Of a stretch of 64,000 nt of DNA, positions 19,321 through 27,947 are shown in pieces. How positions within the stretch are numbered: position 1 is the first letter of the stretch; each line of letters opens with the position of its first letter. Made by a program: the position numbers and the translations under genes. This stretch comes from Mycolicibacterium chitae (GTDB lineage: Bacteria > Actinomycetota > Actinomycetes > Mycobacteriales > Mycobacteriaceae): positions 1,674,001 to 1,738,000 of the forward strand of contig NZ_LR134355.1 in the NCBI RefSeq assembly GCF_900637205.1, given 5' to 3'. Under the pieces are notes generated by a model. The model worked only from the letters and a program-made list of their open reading frames with translations, was not told the origin of the DNA and did no database searches.

Positions 19321-19413
19321 ATGCGCACAGCGACCGGCAACAAGGGCGGCCATGTCTTGGCCCTCATTGCCGTGGGTTTTTCTGCTGTCGCCGATGTCTG
19401 CTGTTGTCGCTGA
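19321..19413 (+). CDS. Poly-cysteine leader peptide of the sulfate-uptake operon
   Basis: Thirty codons ending in ...ADVCCCR: three consecutive Cys codons (TGC TGT TGT, 19399-19407) just before Arg and the stop. It is leaderless by its -10 spacing. It is the type described in M. smegmatis, where leaderless poly-Cys short ORFs upstream of sulfur operons act as cysteine-responsive attenuators: when Cys-tRNA is scarce the ribosome stalls on the Cys codons and the downstream gene is translated. The operon it precedes imports sulfate, so the logic fits. Confidence 0.85.
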   Translation: MRTATGNKGGHVLALIAVGFSAVADVCCCR

Positions 19414-19478
19414 TCACCAGCCCGTCTGCGGTCTGGCGTCGGTGCGAGCTGCGTCGTAGCCTCGAGTACTGAGCCATC

Positions 19479-19532
19479 GTCTTTCCGTTTGGGCGGGATT
19501 CTTTTTCCCTAAAGTCCGTTATGAGGAAAGGC
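19479..19532 (+). promoter_or_regulatory. Possible Shine-Dalgarno-sequestering stem in the subI leader
   Basis: GTCTTTCC at 19479-19486 can pair with GGAAAGGC at 19525-19532 (seven Watson-Crick pairs and one G-U) across a 38-nt loop. The 3' arm is the subI ribosome binding site. A second pyrimidine stretch (TTTCC, 19504-19508) could compete for the same bases. With the poly-Cys ORF ending 66 nt upstream, ribosome position could decide whether the site is free. Pairing is by eye; no energy was calculated. Confidence 0.45.
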
Positions 19533-19538
19533 CGTTTT

Positions 19539-20561
19539 ATGCGCAATGTCATCACGTCGTCCAAGCGCCTCGGTGCGCTGGCCGCGTTGGCCCTGACGAC
19601 CACCCTGGTCGCGGCCTGCGGCGGCGGTGCCAGCGATGTCGCCGGCGAGGGCGCGGCTCCCGACGCCGACACCACGCTCACGCTCGTGGCCTACGCGGTC
19701 CCGGAGCCGGGCTGGTCGAAGGTGGGCCCGGCGTTCGCGGCCACCCCCGAGGGCGAGGGAGTCGGGGTGACGGCGTCCTACGGCGCCTCTGGGGATCAGT
19801 CCCGCGGCGTGGAGTCCGGCAAGCCGGCCGACCTCGTCAACTTCTCCGTCGAGCCCGACATCACCCGGTTGGTCAAGGCCGGCCTGGTCGACGAGGACTG
19901 GAACAGCAGCGCTCACAAGGGGGTGCCGTTCGGTTCGCTGGTGACCTTTGCGGTGCGCGAGGGCAACCCGAAGAACATCCAGACCTGGGACGACCTGCTG
20001 CGCGACGACATCGAGGTGATCACCCCCAGCCCGCTGAGTTCCGGGTCCGCCAAGTGGAATCTGCTGGCTCCGTACGCGGCGAAGAGCAACGGCGGCGAGG
20101 ACCATGAGGCCGGCATCGCTTTCGTCGAAGAACTGGTCAAGGAGCACGTGAAGCTGCGCCCGGGGTCGGGTCGCGAGGCCACCGACGTGTTCCGGCAGGG
20201 CACCGGCGATGTGCTGTTGGCTTACGAGAACGAGGCGCTGAACTTCGATCTGGAGTACGTCAACCCGGCGCAGACCTTCAAGATCGAGAACCCGGTCGCC
20301 GTGGTCAACACCAGCAAGCACGTCGAGAAGGCCCGGCAGTTCGTGAACTTCCAGTTCACCCCCGAGGCGCAGCGGGTGTGGGCCGAAGCCGGTTTCCGTC
20401 CCGTCGACCCGGCGGTGGCCGAGGAGTTCGCCGAGAAGTTCCCGGCCCCCGAGAAGCTGTGGACCATCGACGATCTCGGCGGCTGGGGCGAGGTGGACGC
20501 CAAGCTGTTCGACAAGGACCACGGCACCATCACCCAGATCTACAAGCAGGCCACGGGATGA
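19539..20561 (+). CDS. subI: Sulfate-binding lipoprotein
   Basis: 340 residues. The signal peptide ends in a lipobox LVAAC with the lipidated Cys at 27. The mature protein is a periplasmic-binding fold of the sulfate/thiosulfate type (YGASGDQSRGVESG, FVNFQFTPEAQRVWAEAGFRPV). It delivers sulfate to CysTWA on the outer face of the membrane. The ATG at 19539 is preceded by AGGAAAGG at 7 nt; an ATG at 19521 lies upstream of that site and is less likely. First structural gene of the operon. Confidence 0.93.
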   Translation: MRNVITSSKRLGALAALALTTTLVAACGGGASDVAGEGAAPDADTTLTLVAYAVPEPGWSKVGPAFAATPEGEGVGVTASYGASGDQSRGVESGKPADLVNFSVEPDITRLVKAGLVDEDWNSSAHKGVPFGSLVTFAVREGNPKNIQTWDDLLRDDIEVITPSPLSSGSAKWNLLAPYAAKSNGGEDHEAGIAFVEELVKEHVKLRPGSGREATDVFRQGTGDVLLAYENEALNFDLEYVNPAQTFKIENPVAVVNTSKHVEKARQFVNFQFTPEAQRVWAEAGFRPVDPAVAEEFAEKFPAPEKLWTIDDLGGWGEVDAKLFDKDHGTITQIYKQATG

Positions 20562-20592
20562 CCGGGCAGCGAGTAGCGCTAGCGGATCGCGG

Positions 20593-21450
20593 ATGAGTAC
20601 TCTCGTCGACCCCGAACCGGCCGCCGCGGCGGCCGGGCGGGGGCTTCGGTTGCCGGGGCGCCGCGATCGCGGATCGCTGCAGATCGGCGTCGCGGTGCTG
20701 TGGCTGTCGCTGATCGTCCTGCTGCCGCTGGCCGCGATCTTGTGGACGTCGGCCCAGGGCGGCTGGGACGCGTTCTGGTCGGCGGTCACCACCCCGTCGG
20801 CGCTGGCGTCGTTCCGGGTCACCCTGACGATCTCGGTGATCGTGACGGTGGTCAACGCGGTCTTCGGCTTGCTGATCGCCTGGGTGCTGGTGCGCGACGA
20901 CTTCCCGCTCAAACGCGCCGTCGACGCGATCATCGACCTGCCGTTCGCGTTGCCGACGATCGTGGCCAGCCTGGTGCTGCTGTCGCTCTACGGTCCCGGC
21001 AGCCCCGCGGGCATCCACATCCAGCACACCGCCTGGGGTGTCGGCCTGGCCCTGGCCTTCGTCACGTTGCCGTTCGTGGTGCGCGCGGTGCAACCGGTGT
21101 TGCTGGAACTGGACCGCGAGGTCGAGGATGCCGCGGCCTCGCTGGGCGCGAACAACCTGACGATCTTCGTCCGGGTGATCCTGCCCGCGCTGGCGCCGGC
21201 GCTGCTTTCCGGTGCGGGCCTGGCGTTCTCGCGGGCCATCGGCGAGTTCGGGTCGATCGTGCTGATCGGCGGGGCCATCCCGGGCAAGACCGAGGTCTCC
21301 TCCCAGTGGATCCGCACGCTGATCGAGAACGACGACCCGGTGGGTGCGGCGGCCATCTCGATCGTGCTGCTGGTGATCTCGTTCGCGGTGCTGTTCGTGC
21401 TGCGCTACCTCGGGGCGCGGGCCGCGCGGCGGGAGGCGACGGTCGGATGA
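20593..21450 (+). CDS. cysT: Sulfate ABC transporter permease CysT
   Basis: 285 residues, six transmembrane helices after a 30-residue cytoplasmic N-terminus. The EAA-loop that contacts the ATPase is visible as [25 protein letters not shown]. It pairs with CysW to form the channel. It begins 31 bp after subI and overlaps cysW by 4 bp. Confidence 0.94.
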   Translation: MSTLVDPEPAAAAAGRGLRLPGRRDRGSLQIGVAVLWLSLIVLLPLAAILWTSAQGGWDAFWSAVTTPSALASFRVTLTISVIVTVVNAVFGLLIAWVLVRDDFPLKRAVDAIIDLPFALPTIVASLVLLSLYGPGSPAGIHIQHTAWGVGLALAFVTLPFVVRAVQPVLLELDREVEDAAASLGANNLTIFVRVILPALAPALLSGAGLAFSRAIGEFGSIVLIGGAIPGKTEVSSQWIRTLIENDDPVGAAAISIVLLVISFAVLFVLRYLGARAARREATVG

Positions 21451-22265
21451 CGCTGTCCAAGCCCGCTCAGTTGGCGCTGCGCCTGGTCGCCTCGGTGTAC
21501 ATCTTTGCGCTGCTGGTGGTTCCGCTGGGAGCCATCCTGTGGCGCGCCTTCGCGCCCGGGATCGGCGAATTCTGGGCTTCGATCACCACCCCGGCCGCGC
21601 AGTCGGCGCTGCAGCTGTCGCTGCTGGTGGTGGCGATCGTGGTGCCGCTGAACGTCATCTTCGGTGTACCGACGGCAATTGTGCTGGCCCGCAAGCGCTT
21701 CCGTGGCAAGAGTGCGCTGCAGGCGATCATCGACCTGCCGTTCGCGGTGTCGCCGGTGGTGGTCGGTGTCGCGCTGATCGTGCTGTGGGGCAGTGCCGGC
21801 CTGTTCGGGTTCGTGGAGAACAGTCTGGGGCTGAAGATCATCTTCGGGTTCCCCGGCATCGTGCTGGCCAGCCTGTTCGTCACCATCCCGTTCGTCATCC
21901 GCGAGGTGGAACCGGTGCTGCACGAGGTGGGCACCGATCAGGAAGAGGCCGCGGCCATGCTGGGCGCCGGCTGGTGGCAGACCTTCTGGCGGATCACCCT
22001 GCCCTCGATCCGCTGGGGCCTGACCTACGGCGTGGTCCTCACGGTGGCCCGCACCCTCGGAGAGTTCGGCGCCGTGCTGATGGTGTCGTCGAACCTGCCC
22101 GGCCAATCGCAGACCCTAACGCTGCTGGTGCACGACCGCTACGTCCTGGGGAACCCCTACGGCGCCTACACCATTTCGATCGTGTTGATGGCGGTGGCGT
22201 TGATCGTGCTCGTCGCGCAGATCCTGTTCGACTCGCAGCGCTCCCGAGTCCAGACCGAAGATTGA
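21447..22265 (+). CDS. cysW: Sulfate ABC transporter permease CysW
   Basis: 272 residues with six predicted transmembrane helices and the EAA-loop [26 protein letters not shown] at 21447 overlaps the cysT stop (ATGA), after GGAGG at 21442... region, indicating translational coupling. Partner of CysT in sulfate import. Confidence 0.94.
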   Translation: MTLSKPAQLALRLVASVYIFALLVVPLGAILWRAFAPGIGEFWASITTPAAQSALQLSLLVVAIVVPLNVIFGVPTAIVLARKRFRGKSALQAIIDLPFAVSPVVVGVALIVLWGSAGLFGFVENSLGLKIIFGFPGIVLASLFVTIPFVIREVEPVLHEVGTDQEEAAAMLGAGWWQTFWRITLPSIRWGLTYGVVLTVARTLGEFGAVLMVSSNLPGQSQTLTLLVHDRYVLGNPYGAYTISIVLMAVALIVLVAQILFDSQRSRVQTED

Positions 22266-22282
22266 GCAAGGAGACCCATCCG

Positions 22283-23326
22283 ATGACCGAGAACGCCATT
22301 TCGGTAGTGGGCGCCAACAAGCGCTACGGGAGTTTCACCGCCCTGGACAACGTCGACTTCGTGGTGCCCACCGGCTCGCTGACCGCACTGCTGGGGCCCA
22401 GCGGCTCGGGCAAGTCGACGCTGCTGCGCGCCATCGCCGGCCTCGACGAGCCCGACACCGGGTCGATCACCATCAACGGTCGCGACGTCACCCGGATCCC
22501 CCCGCAGAAGCGCGGGATCGGGTTCGTCTTCCAGCATTACGCGGCGTTCAAGCATCTGTCGGTGCGCGACAACGTGGCCTTCGGGCTCAAGATCCGCAAG
22601 AAGCCCAAGGCCGAGATCAAGGAGCGGGTCGACAACCTGCTCGAGGTCGTCGGGTTGGCCGGGTTCCAGAACCGCTATCCGAATCAGCTCTCCGGCGGAC
22701 AGCGGCAGCGGATGGCCCTGGCCCGCGCGCTGGCCGTCGACCCGGAGGTGCTGCTGCTCGACGAGCCGTTCGGCGCGCTGGACGCCAAGGTGCGCGATGA
22801 CCTGCGGACCTGGCTGCGGCGGCTGCACGACACGGTGCACGTCACCACCGTGCTGGTCACCCACGATCAGGCCGAGGCGCTCGACGTCGCCGACCGCATC
22901 GCTGTGCTCAACAAGGGCCGCGTCGAGCAGGTGGGCTCGCCCACCGAGGTCTACGACCAGCCCGCCAACGCGTTCGTCATGTCGTTCCTGGGCACGGTTT
23001 CTTCGCTGAACGGAATCCTGGTGCGCCCGCATGACATTCGCGTCGGGCTGAACCCGGACATGGCCGTCGCGGTCGACGATAGCGCGGAGGCCGCAGGCGT
23101 CACCAAGGCCACGATCGACCGGATCGTGGTGCTCGGCTTCGAGGTGCGTGTGGAGCTGACCAGCGCGGTCAACGGCGCGCCCTTCACCGCGCAGATCACC
23201 CGCGGCGACGCCGAGGCGTTGAATCTCGCGGCCGGCGACACGGTGTACGTCCGGGCCACCCGCGTGCCCCCGATTGCGGGCGACGCCCAGACCGCGCCCG
23301 CGCAGGCCGTGAGCCTGCCGAGCTGA
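22283..23326 (+). CDS. cysA: Sulfate ABC transporter ATP-binding protein
   Basis: 347 residues. Walker [10 protein letters not shown], signature LSGGQRQR, Walker [13 protein letters not shown] and the switch His in VTHDQ are all intact; the C-terminal 100 residues are the regulatory TOBE-like domain of CysA. It powers sulfate import. ATG at 22283 follows AAGGAGA at 8 nt. Ends 1 bp before the convergent che1 gene. Confidence 0.96.
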   Translation: MTENAISVVGANKRYGSFTALDNVDFVVPTGSLTALLGPSGSGKSTLLRAIAGLDEPDTGSITINGRDVTRIPPQKRGIGFVFQHYAAFKHLSVRDNVAFGLKIRKKPKAEIKERVDNLLEVVGLAGFQNRYPNQLSGGQRQRMALARALAVDPEVLLLDEPFGALDAKVRDDLRTWLRRLHDTVHVTTVLVTHDQAEALDVADRIAVLNKGRVEQVGSPTEVYDQPANAFVMSFLGTVSSLNGILVRPHDIRVGLNPDMAVAVDDSAEAAGVTKATIDRIVVLGFEVRVELTSAVNGAPFTAQITRGDAEALNLAAGDTVYVRATRVPPIAGDAQTAPAQAVSLPS

Positions 23327-23327
23327 G

Positions 23328-24044
23328 TCAGGCCGCGACCCGCTGATCCAGGGCCGCGTCGTAGCGATCCAGCACCGTGGCCGCGACCAGGTTGTGCGAG
23401 CCCAGCGGCTCGGCCACGGTAATCCCTTGGCCCGCAGCGTAATCGAGGATGCGGTCGGTGATGCGGCCGTGCGCCAGGAACCAGGGCGCGATCACCACGC
23501 GGCGCGCACCCGCGGTCCGCAGCCGCAGCGCGACCTCGGCCAGGTTCGGGTTCGGGCCCGCGGCGAAGGCGGTACGCGCTCCGGCCCAACGGGTTCCGGC
23601 GAGCAGCATCTTGGCCACCGTCGCCGTCCGGGCGTTCGCCAGGTCGTTGGACGAGCCCACCGACACCACCATCACGCCGATCTCGTCGTCGTCGCCGGAT
23701 ACCCCGGCCTCGCTGAGCCGCTGGCGCAGCACCGTCAGCAACGCCGGGTCCTCGCCGAGCACCGGGGCCTGCAGCACGTCGGCGCCGGCGGCGTCGATCA
23801 TCTCCGGGATGTCCACCCGCGCGTGGAAGGCGTCGGCCAGCAGCAGCGGCGACACCACCGCGGGCCGGTCCAGCGAGACGAGCACGTCGCGCAGGTTCGG
23901 CGCGTTCTGCTCGCAGAACGCCACCCGCACATCGAGTTCGGGGCGCAGCCGACGGATCCGGCCCGCCACGGCGTGCGTCACCGCCGGCGAGCGCGGATCG
24001 GCGCTGCCGTGGGCGGTCAGGACAAGGGTGGGGGACCAGGTCAC
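23328..24044 (-). CDS. che1: Sirohydrochlorin ferrochelatase (CbiX/SirB family)
   Basis: 238 residues from the GTG at 24044, which overlaps the cysH stop (GTGA). Two half-domains of the chelatase fold are visible, with metal-site histidines in LTAHGSADPR and APWFLAHGRITD. It inserts iron into sirohydrochlorin to make siroheme, the cofactor of the sulfite reductase encoded two genes upstream. In M. tuberculosis Rv2393 (che1) follows cysH in the same way. A cobalt-chelatase role is possible for the family but the operon argues for siroheme. Confidence 0.88.
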   Translation of the reverse strand: MTWSPTLVLTAHGSADPRSPAVTHAVAGRIRRLRPELDVRVAFCEQNAPNLRDVLVSLDRPAVVSPLLLADAFHARVDIPEMIDAAGADVLQAPVLGEDPALLTVLRQRLSEAGVSGDDDEIGVMVVSVGSSNDLANARTATVAKMLLAGTRWAGARTAFAAGPNPNLAEVALRLRTAGARRVVIAPWFLAHGRITDRILDYAAGQGITVAEPLGSHNLVAATVLDRYDAALDQRVAA

Positions 24045-24754
24045 GAAGCGTGCAGTCCGCATTCGGTCTTGGCCTGCCCCTGCCAGCGTCCGCTGCGCGG
24101 ATCTTCACCCGGCGCGGGCTTGGCGGTGCACGGTGCGCAACCGATCGACGGGTAGCCCTCGTCGACCAGGGTGTTCACCAGAATGCCGTTGGCCTCGATG
24201 TAGTCCTGCATCTGCTCGTCGGACCAGGCGGCGATCGGGTTGATCTTCACCAGGCCGAACGCCTCGTCGAACGAGATCAGCGGGGCGTTGGCGCGCGTCG
24301 GCGCCTCAACCCGGCGGATGCCGGTCACCCACGCCGAGTAGCTGGACAGCGCCTTCGACAGCGGCTCCACCTTGCGCATCCGGCAGCACGCGGCGGCGTC
24401 GCGCGCGAACAGGTCCTTGCCGTGCAGTTCGTCCTGCTCGGCGACGGTGTGCTCGGGCGTGACGTTGACGATCTTGACGTCGTAGACCAGCTCCGCGGCA
24501 TCGCGGGTGCCGATGGTCTCGGCGAAGTGGTAGCCGGTGTCGAGGAACAGCACGTCGACCCCGGGCCGCACCTTGGCCGCCATCTCCACCAGCACCGCGT
24601 CCTGCATGTTCGACGCCACCACGTAGTGGCCCGCGAAATGCTCGTCGGTCCAGCGCAACAACTCCTCGGCGCCGGCGCCCTCCAGTTCCGCGGCCCCGCG
24701 GGCGGCAAGCTCCCGCAGTTCACTTTCCGTGGTGTGGTTTGCCTCAACAGTCAT
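24041..24754 (-). CDS. cysH: Adenylyl-sulfate (APS) reductase
   Basis: 237 residues. Four iron-sulfur cysteines are present as a Cys-Cys pair (DAAACCRMRK) and CAPC, which marks an APS rather than PAPS reductase; the catalytic Cys is in the C-terminal KTECGLH. It reduces APS to sulfite and AMP with thioredoxin. It lies 7 bp after sirA and overlaps che1 by 4 bp. Confidence 0.96.
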   Translation of the reverse strand: MTVEANHTTESELRELAARGAAELEGAGAEELLRWTDEHFAGHYVVASNMQDAVLVEMAAKVRPGVDVLFLDTGYHFAETIGTRDAAELVYDVKIVNVTPEHTVAEQDELHGKDLFARDAAACCRMRKVEPLSKALSSYSAWVTGIRRVEAPTRANAPLISFDEAFGLVKINPIAAWSDEQMQDYIEANGILVNTLVDEGYPSIGCAPCTAKPAPGEDPRSGRWQGQAKTECGLHAS

Positions 24755-24761
24755 CAGCGTC

Positions 24762-26456
24762 TCACTTCAAATCGTCATCGTCGGCCCGAACGGCCCACTC
24801 TGCGAAACGCTCTTGGCTGCCGCGTTGTTTCACGAAGTTGCGCACCACCCGCTCGATGTAGTCACCGAGCTCGCTGGCCAGCACCTTGTGGCCGCGCAGC
24901 TTGCGGCCGAAGCCACTGTCGAGCCCCAGCGCGCCGCCCAGGTGCACCTGGAAGCCCTCCTCGGGGCCGTCGCCGTCGTCGACCATCTGCCCCTTGAAGC
25001 CGATGTCGGCGACCTGGATGCGGGCGCACGAGTTGGGGCAGCCGTTGATGTTCACCGTGACGGGAACGTCCAGCTGGGTGTTGAGGTCCTCGAGGCGGCG
25101 CTCGAGTTCGGGCACCAGATGCTGGGCGCGCCCGCGGGTGTCGGCGAAGCTGAGCTTGCAGTACTCGATGCCGGTGCAGGCCATCAGGTTCTTGCGCCAA
25201 TGCGACGGGCGGGTCTCCAGACCCAGCGCGTCCAGGCCGTCCCGCAGCGCGTCGAGTTTGTCGTCGGCGACGTCGAGGATGATCAGCTTCTGGTACGGGG
25301 TGAAGCGGATGCGGTCGGAGCCCGCCGCGGCGGCCAGGTCGGCGACCTGGGTCAGCAGCGTGCCGGTGACCCGGCCCGCGATCGGCGCCACACCCACGGC
25401 GTTCAGGCCGTTCTTGGTGCGCTGCACGCCGACGTGGTCGACGGTGTGCTTGACCGGCTCGGGCGCGGGCCCGTCGATCAGCGGCCGCTTGAGGTACTCC
25501 TCCTCGAGCACCTTCCGGAACTTCTCGGTGCCCCAGTCCTTGATCAGGAACTTCAGCCGGGCCTTGGACCGCAGCCGGCGGTAGCCGTAATCGCGGAACA
25601 CCGAGGTGACGCCCTCCCAGACGTCGGCGACCTCGTCCAGCGGGACCCAGGCGCCGAGGCGCTGGGCCAGCATCGGGTTGGTCGACAGCCCGCCGCCGAC
25701 CCACAGGTCGAAGCCGGGGCCGTGCTCGGGGTGGTGCACGCCGATGAACGACACGTCGTTGATCTCATGGGCGACGTCCTGCAGGCCCGAGATCGCGGTC
25801 TTGTACTTGCGCGGCAGGTTCGAGAACGCCGGGTTGCCGATGTAGCGGCGCACGATCTCGTCGAGCGCGGGGGTGCCGTCGATCACCTCGTCGAGGGAAT
25901 CGCCGGCCAGCGGGGAGCCCAGCATGCCGCGCGGGCAGTCGCCGCAGGCCTCCATGGTCTGCAGGTTGTGCTCGGCCAGGCGACGCCAGACCTCCGGCAC
26001 GTCCTCGATGCGCAGCCAGTGATACTGCAGGTTGCCGCGGTCGGTGATGTCGGCGCTCTCGCGGCAGAAGTCGATGGAGATCTGGCCGAGGGTGCGCAGC
26101 GCGGCCGCGGACATGGCGGCCCCGTCGGTGCGCACCCGCATCATGAAGTACTCGGCTTCCAGCAGGTCGGCGTTGTCGTCGCCGGTCCAGGTGCCGTCGT
26201 AGCCCTCGGTGCGCTGGGTGTAGAGGCCCATCCAGCGGAACCGGCCGCGCAGGTCGTCCTTGGCGATGCTCGAAAAGCCCTGCTTGGAGTAGACGTTGAT
26301 GATGCGGTCGCGCACGTTCAGCGCGTCGTCGTCGAGCTTGAACTGCTCGTTGTGGTTCAGCGGATCGCGTTCGCCCAGCGCCCACTGCCCCTCGGAGCGG
26401 GGCTTTTTGGCGGGCCGGGCCGCAGCCTTCTGCGGGGCTTCGGTGATCTCGGTCAA
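24762..26456 (-). CDS. sirA: Ferredoxin-dependent assimilatory sulfite reductase
   Basis: 564 residues. Siroheme/4Fe-4S ligands are in TGIEYCKLSF and NINGCPNSCARIQVAD. Tyr79 (WMGLYTQR) and Cys171 (MEACGDCPRG) are 92 residues apart, the same distance as the Tyr-Cys covalent link known in the M. tuberculosis enzyme. It reduces sulfite to sulfide using ferredoxin. The start codon is TTG (read at 26456), 6 nt after GAGGAG, and that ribosome site is one arm of a perfect hairpin. First gene of sirA-cysH-che1. Confidence 0.95.
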   Translation of the reverse strand: MTEITEAPQKAAARPAKKPRSEGQWALGERDPLNHNEQFKLDDDALNVRDRIINVYSKQGFSSIAKDDLRGRFRWMGLYTQRTEGYDGTWTGDDNADLLEAEYFMMRVRTDGAAMSAAALRTLGQISIDFCRESADITDRGNLQYHWLRIEDVPEVWRRLAEHNLQTMEACGDCPRGMLGSPLAGDSLDEVIDGTPALDEIVRRYIGNPAFSNLPRKYKTAISGLQDVAHEINDVSFIGVHHPEHGPGFDLWVGGGLSTNPMLAQRLGAWVPLDEVADVWEGVTSVFRDYGYRRLRSKARLKFLIKDWGTEKFRKVLEEEYLKRPLIDGPAPEPVKHTVDHVGVQRTKNGLNAVGVAPIAGRVTGTLLTQVADLAAAAGSDRIRFTPYQKLIILDVADDKLDALRDGLDALGLETRPSHWRKNLMACTGIEYCKLSFADTRGRAQHLVPELERRLEDLNTQLDVPVTVNINGCPNSCARIQVADIGFKGQMVDDGDGPEEGFQVHLGGALGLDSGFGRKLRGHKVLASELGDYIERVVRNFVKQRGSQERFAEWAVRADDDDLK

Positions 26457-26461
26457 TTGAT

Positions 26462-26480
26462 GCTCCTCATATCAAGGAGC
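26462..26480 (-). promoter_or_regulatory. Hairpin sequestering the sirA Shine-Dalgarno sequence
   Basis: On the transcript GCTCCT (26480-26475), a 7-nt loop and AGGAGC (26467-26462) form a perfect 6-bp hairpin; AGGAGC is the sirA ribosome binding site. It lies about 100 nt after the poly-Cys leader ORF, so whether it forms may depend on ribosome stalling or on competing upstream pairing. This is direct base complementarity; the switching is inferred. Confidence 0.7.
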
Positions 26481-26580
26481 TGGCGATCGGTGTGCGCACA
26501 TCTACCGGTGGCTGTTCCGGCAGCGCAGGTCCGGTGGCCAGCTGTACGTACAGGTGGGCAGGGCTTCCGAAGTCAGCGCG

Positions 26581-26676
26581 TTACGGCAGACAAGAACAGG
26601 TACAAACGCGCTTGAAATCGACATGCCGACGCGCCACCAGAGAAACTCGGTGGGTCAAGCTGCGTACGGCGGTCAC
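26581..26676 (-). CDS. Cysteine-rich leader peptide of the sirA-cysH-che1 operon
   Basis: A 31-codon ORF from GTG (read at 26676) ending ...FKRVCTCSCLP then TAA, with Cys codons 25, 27 and 29 at the very end. A CAGAAT box (26683-26688, minus strand) sits 6 nt before the GTG, fitting a leaderless mRNA. The arrangement matches the leaderless poly-Cys attenuators known from M. smegmatis. Here the Cys codons alternate with Thr and Ser rather than being strictly consecutive. An in-frame upstream extension exists but has no matching promoter. Confidence 0.8.
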   Translation of the reverse strand: MTAVRSLTHRVSLVARRHVDFKRVCTCSCLP

Positions 26677-26682
26677 GCGGCC

Positions 26683-26688
26683 ATTCTG
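26683..26688 (-). promoter_or_regulatory. -10-like box (CAGAAT) for the sirA operon leader
   Basis: Minus-strand CAGAAT, one mismatch to TANNNT, is 6 nt from the GTG of the Cys-rich leader ORF. The 314-bp gap between sirA and hemW thus holds the leader ORF, the Shine-Dalgarno hairpin and two divergent promoters. Confidence 0.45.
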
Positions 26689-26757
26689 CCATGAACCACC
26701 CGCGACCTCCCAATCAGGCCAGATTTCCGCTCGCGGTGAACGAAACCCATCGTCTGG

Positions 26758-26763
26758 GACACT
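26758..26763 (+). promoter_or_regulatory. -10-like box (GACACT) of hemW
   Basis: GACACT keeps the A and T of TANNNT and ends 7 nt before the ATG at 26771, again a leaderless spacing with no Shine-Dalgarno. Weak evidence. Confidence 0.35.
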
Positions 26764-26770
26764 GGCGATC

Positions 26771-27946
26771 ATGACGATGCGGGCGCTGCAGGCCTCCTCG
26801 CCCGAGTTCGAGCTGACTCGCGGTGGGTCGTTCGGCATCTACGTGCATGTGCCGTTCTGCGCGACGCGCTGCGGTTACTGCGACTTCAACACCTACACGC
26901 CGGGCGAACTCGGGGGTGCGACGCCGCAGGGCTGGCTCGAGGCGGTGCGGGTGGAGTTGGCGCTGGCCGCGCGGCGGCTGTCCGGTCCGGCGGTCGACAC
27001 GGTGTTCGTCGGCGGCGGGACCCCGTCGCTGCTGGGCGGGGCCGGGCTGGCCGCGGTGCTCGACGCGATCCGCGCCGAGTTCACCCTGGCCGCGGACGCC
27101 GAGGTCACGACCGAGGCCAACCCGGAGTCGACCTCGCCGGAATTCTTCGCCGGCATCCGGGCCGCCGGGTTCACCCGCGTCTCGCTGGGCATGCAGTCGG
27201 TGGCCCCGGCGGTGTTGCGGGTGCTCGACCGGGTGCACTCGCCGGGTCGCGCGTTGGACGCCGCCCGCGAGGCCCAGGCCGCCGGCTTCGAACACGTCAA
27301 CCTGGACCTGATCTACGGCACGCCCGGCGAGACCGATGACGACCTGCGCCGGTCGGTGGCCGCGGCGTTGGATGCCGGCATCGACCATCTGTCGGCGTAC
27401 GCGCTGGTGGTCGAGGACGGCACCGCGCTCGCGCGCCGGGTGCGCCGCGGGGAACTGCCGGCGCCCGACGACGACGTGTTGGCCCGGCGTTACGAACTGC
27501 TCGACGGCTGGTTGGCCCAGGCCGGGCTGCGCTGGTACGAGGTCTCCAACTGGAGCCGCCCGGGTGCGGAGTGCCGGCACAACCTGGGCTACTGGGGCGG
27601 CGGCCAGTGGTGGGGCGCCGGGCCGGGCGCGCACGGCTTCATCGGCGATACCCGGTGGTGGAATGCCAAGCACCCCAACGCTTATGCGCAGATATTGGCC
27701 GACGGCGCGCTGCCGATCGCGGGCTTCGAGGTGCTCGACGCGCGGGACCGGCACGTCGAGGACGTGCTGCTGCAGATCCGGATGCGCACCGGCCTTCCGC
27801 TGACGCTGCTCGACGCCGACGAACGTGGGCGCGCCCGGGCCGCGGTGGCCGACGGCCTGCTCACCGAGGCGGATCGGCGCCTGCGCCTGACCGACCGCGG
27901 CCGACTCCTCGCCGACGGCGTGGTGCGCGACCTGCTGTCGGACTGA
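26771..27946 (+). CDS. hemW: Radical SAM heme chaperone HemW (HemN-like)
   Basis: 391 residues. The radical-SAM cluster motif is CATRCGYC (CX3CX2C), followed by the GGGTPSLL and TTEANPES motifs. The short length and lack of the extra N-terminal region of true coproporphyrinogen dehydrogenase point to HemW, which binds heme and hands it to respiratory enzymes; many genomes still label it hemN (M. tuberculosis Rv2388c). ATG at 26771 is taken from promoter spacing; ATG at 26777 is equally possible. Convergent with the PKS gene, one base apart. Confidence 0.88.
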   Translation: MTMRALQASSPEFELTRGGSFGIYVHVPFCATRCGYCDFNTYTPGELGGATPQGWLEAVRVELALAARRLSGPAVDTVFVGGGTPSLLGGAGLAAVLDAIRAEFTLAADAEVTTEANPESTSPEFFAGIRAAGFTRVSLGMQSVAPAVLRVLDRVHSPGRALDAAREAQAAGFEHVNLDLIYGTPGETDDDLRRSVAAALDAGIDHLSAYALVVEDGTALARRVRRGELPAPDDDVLARRYELLDGWLAQAGLRWYEVSNWSRPGAECRHNLGYWGGGQWWGAGPGAHGFIGDTRWWNAKHPNAYAQILADGALPIAGFEVLDARDRHVEDVLLQIRMRTGLPLTLLDADERGRARAAVADGLLTEADRRLRLTDRGRLLADGVVRDLLSD

Positions 27947-27947
27947 G

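Noticed and set aside
19414..19538. SAM or other sulfur riboswitch in the subI leader
   Set aside because: No conserved aptamer elements are recognisable; the poly-Cys ORF with a Shine-Dalgarno trap explains the leader better.
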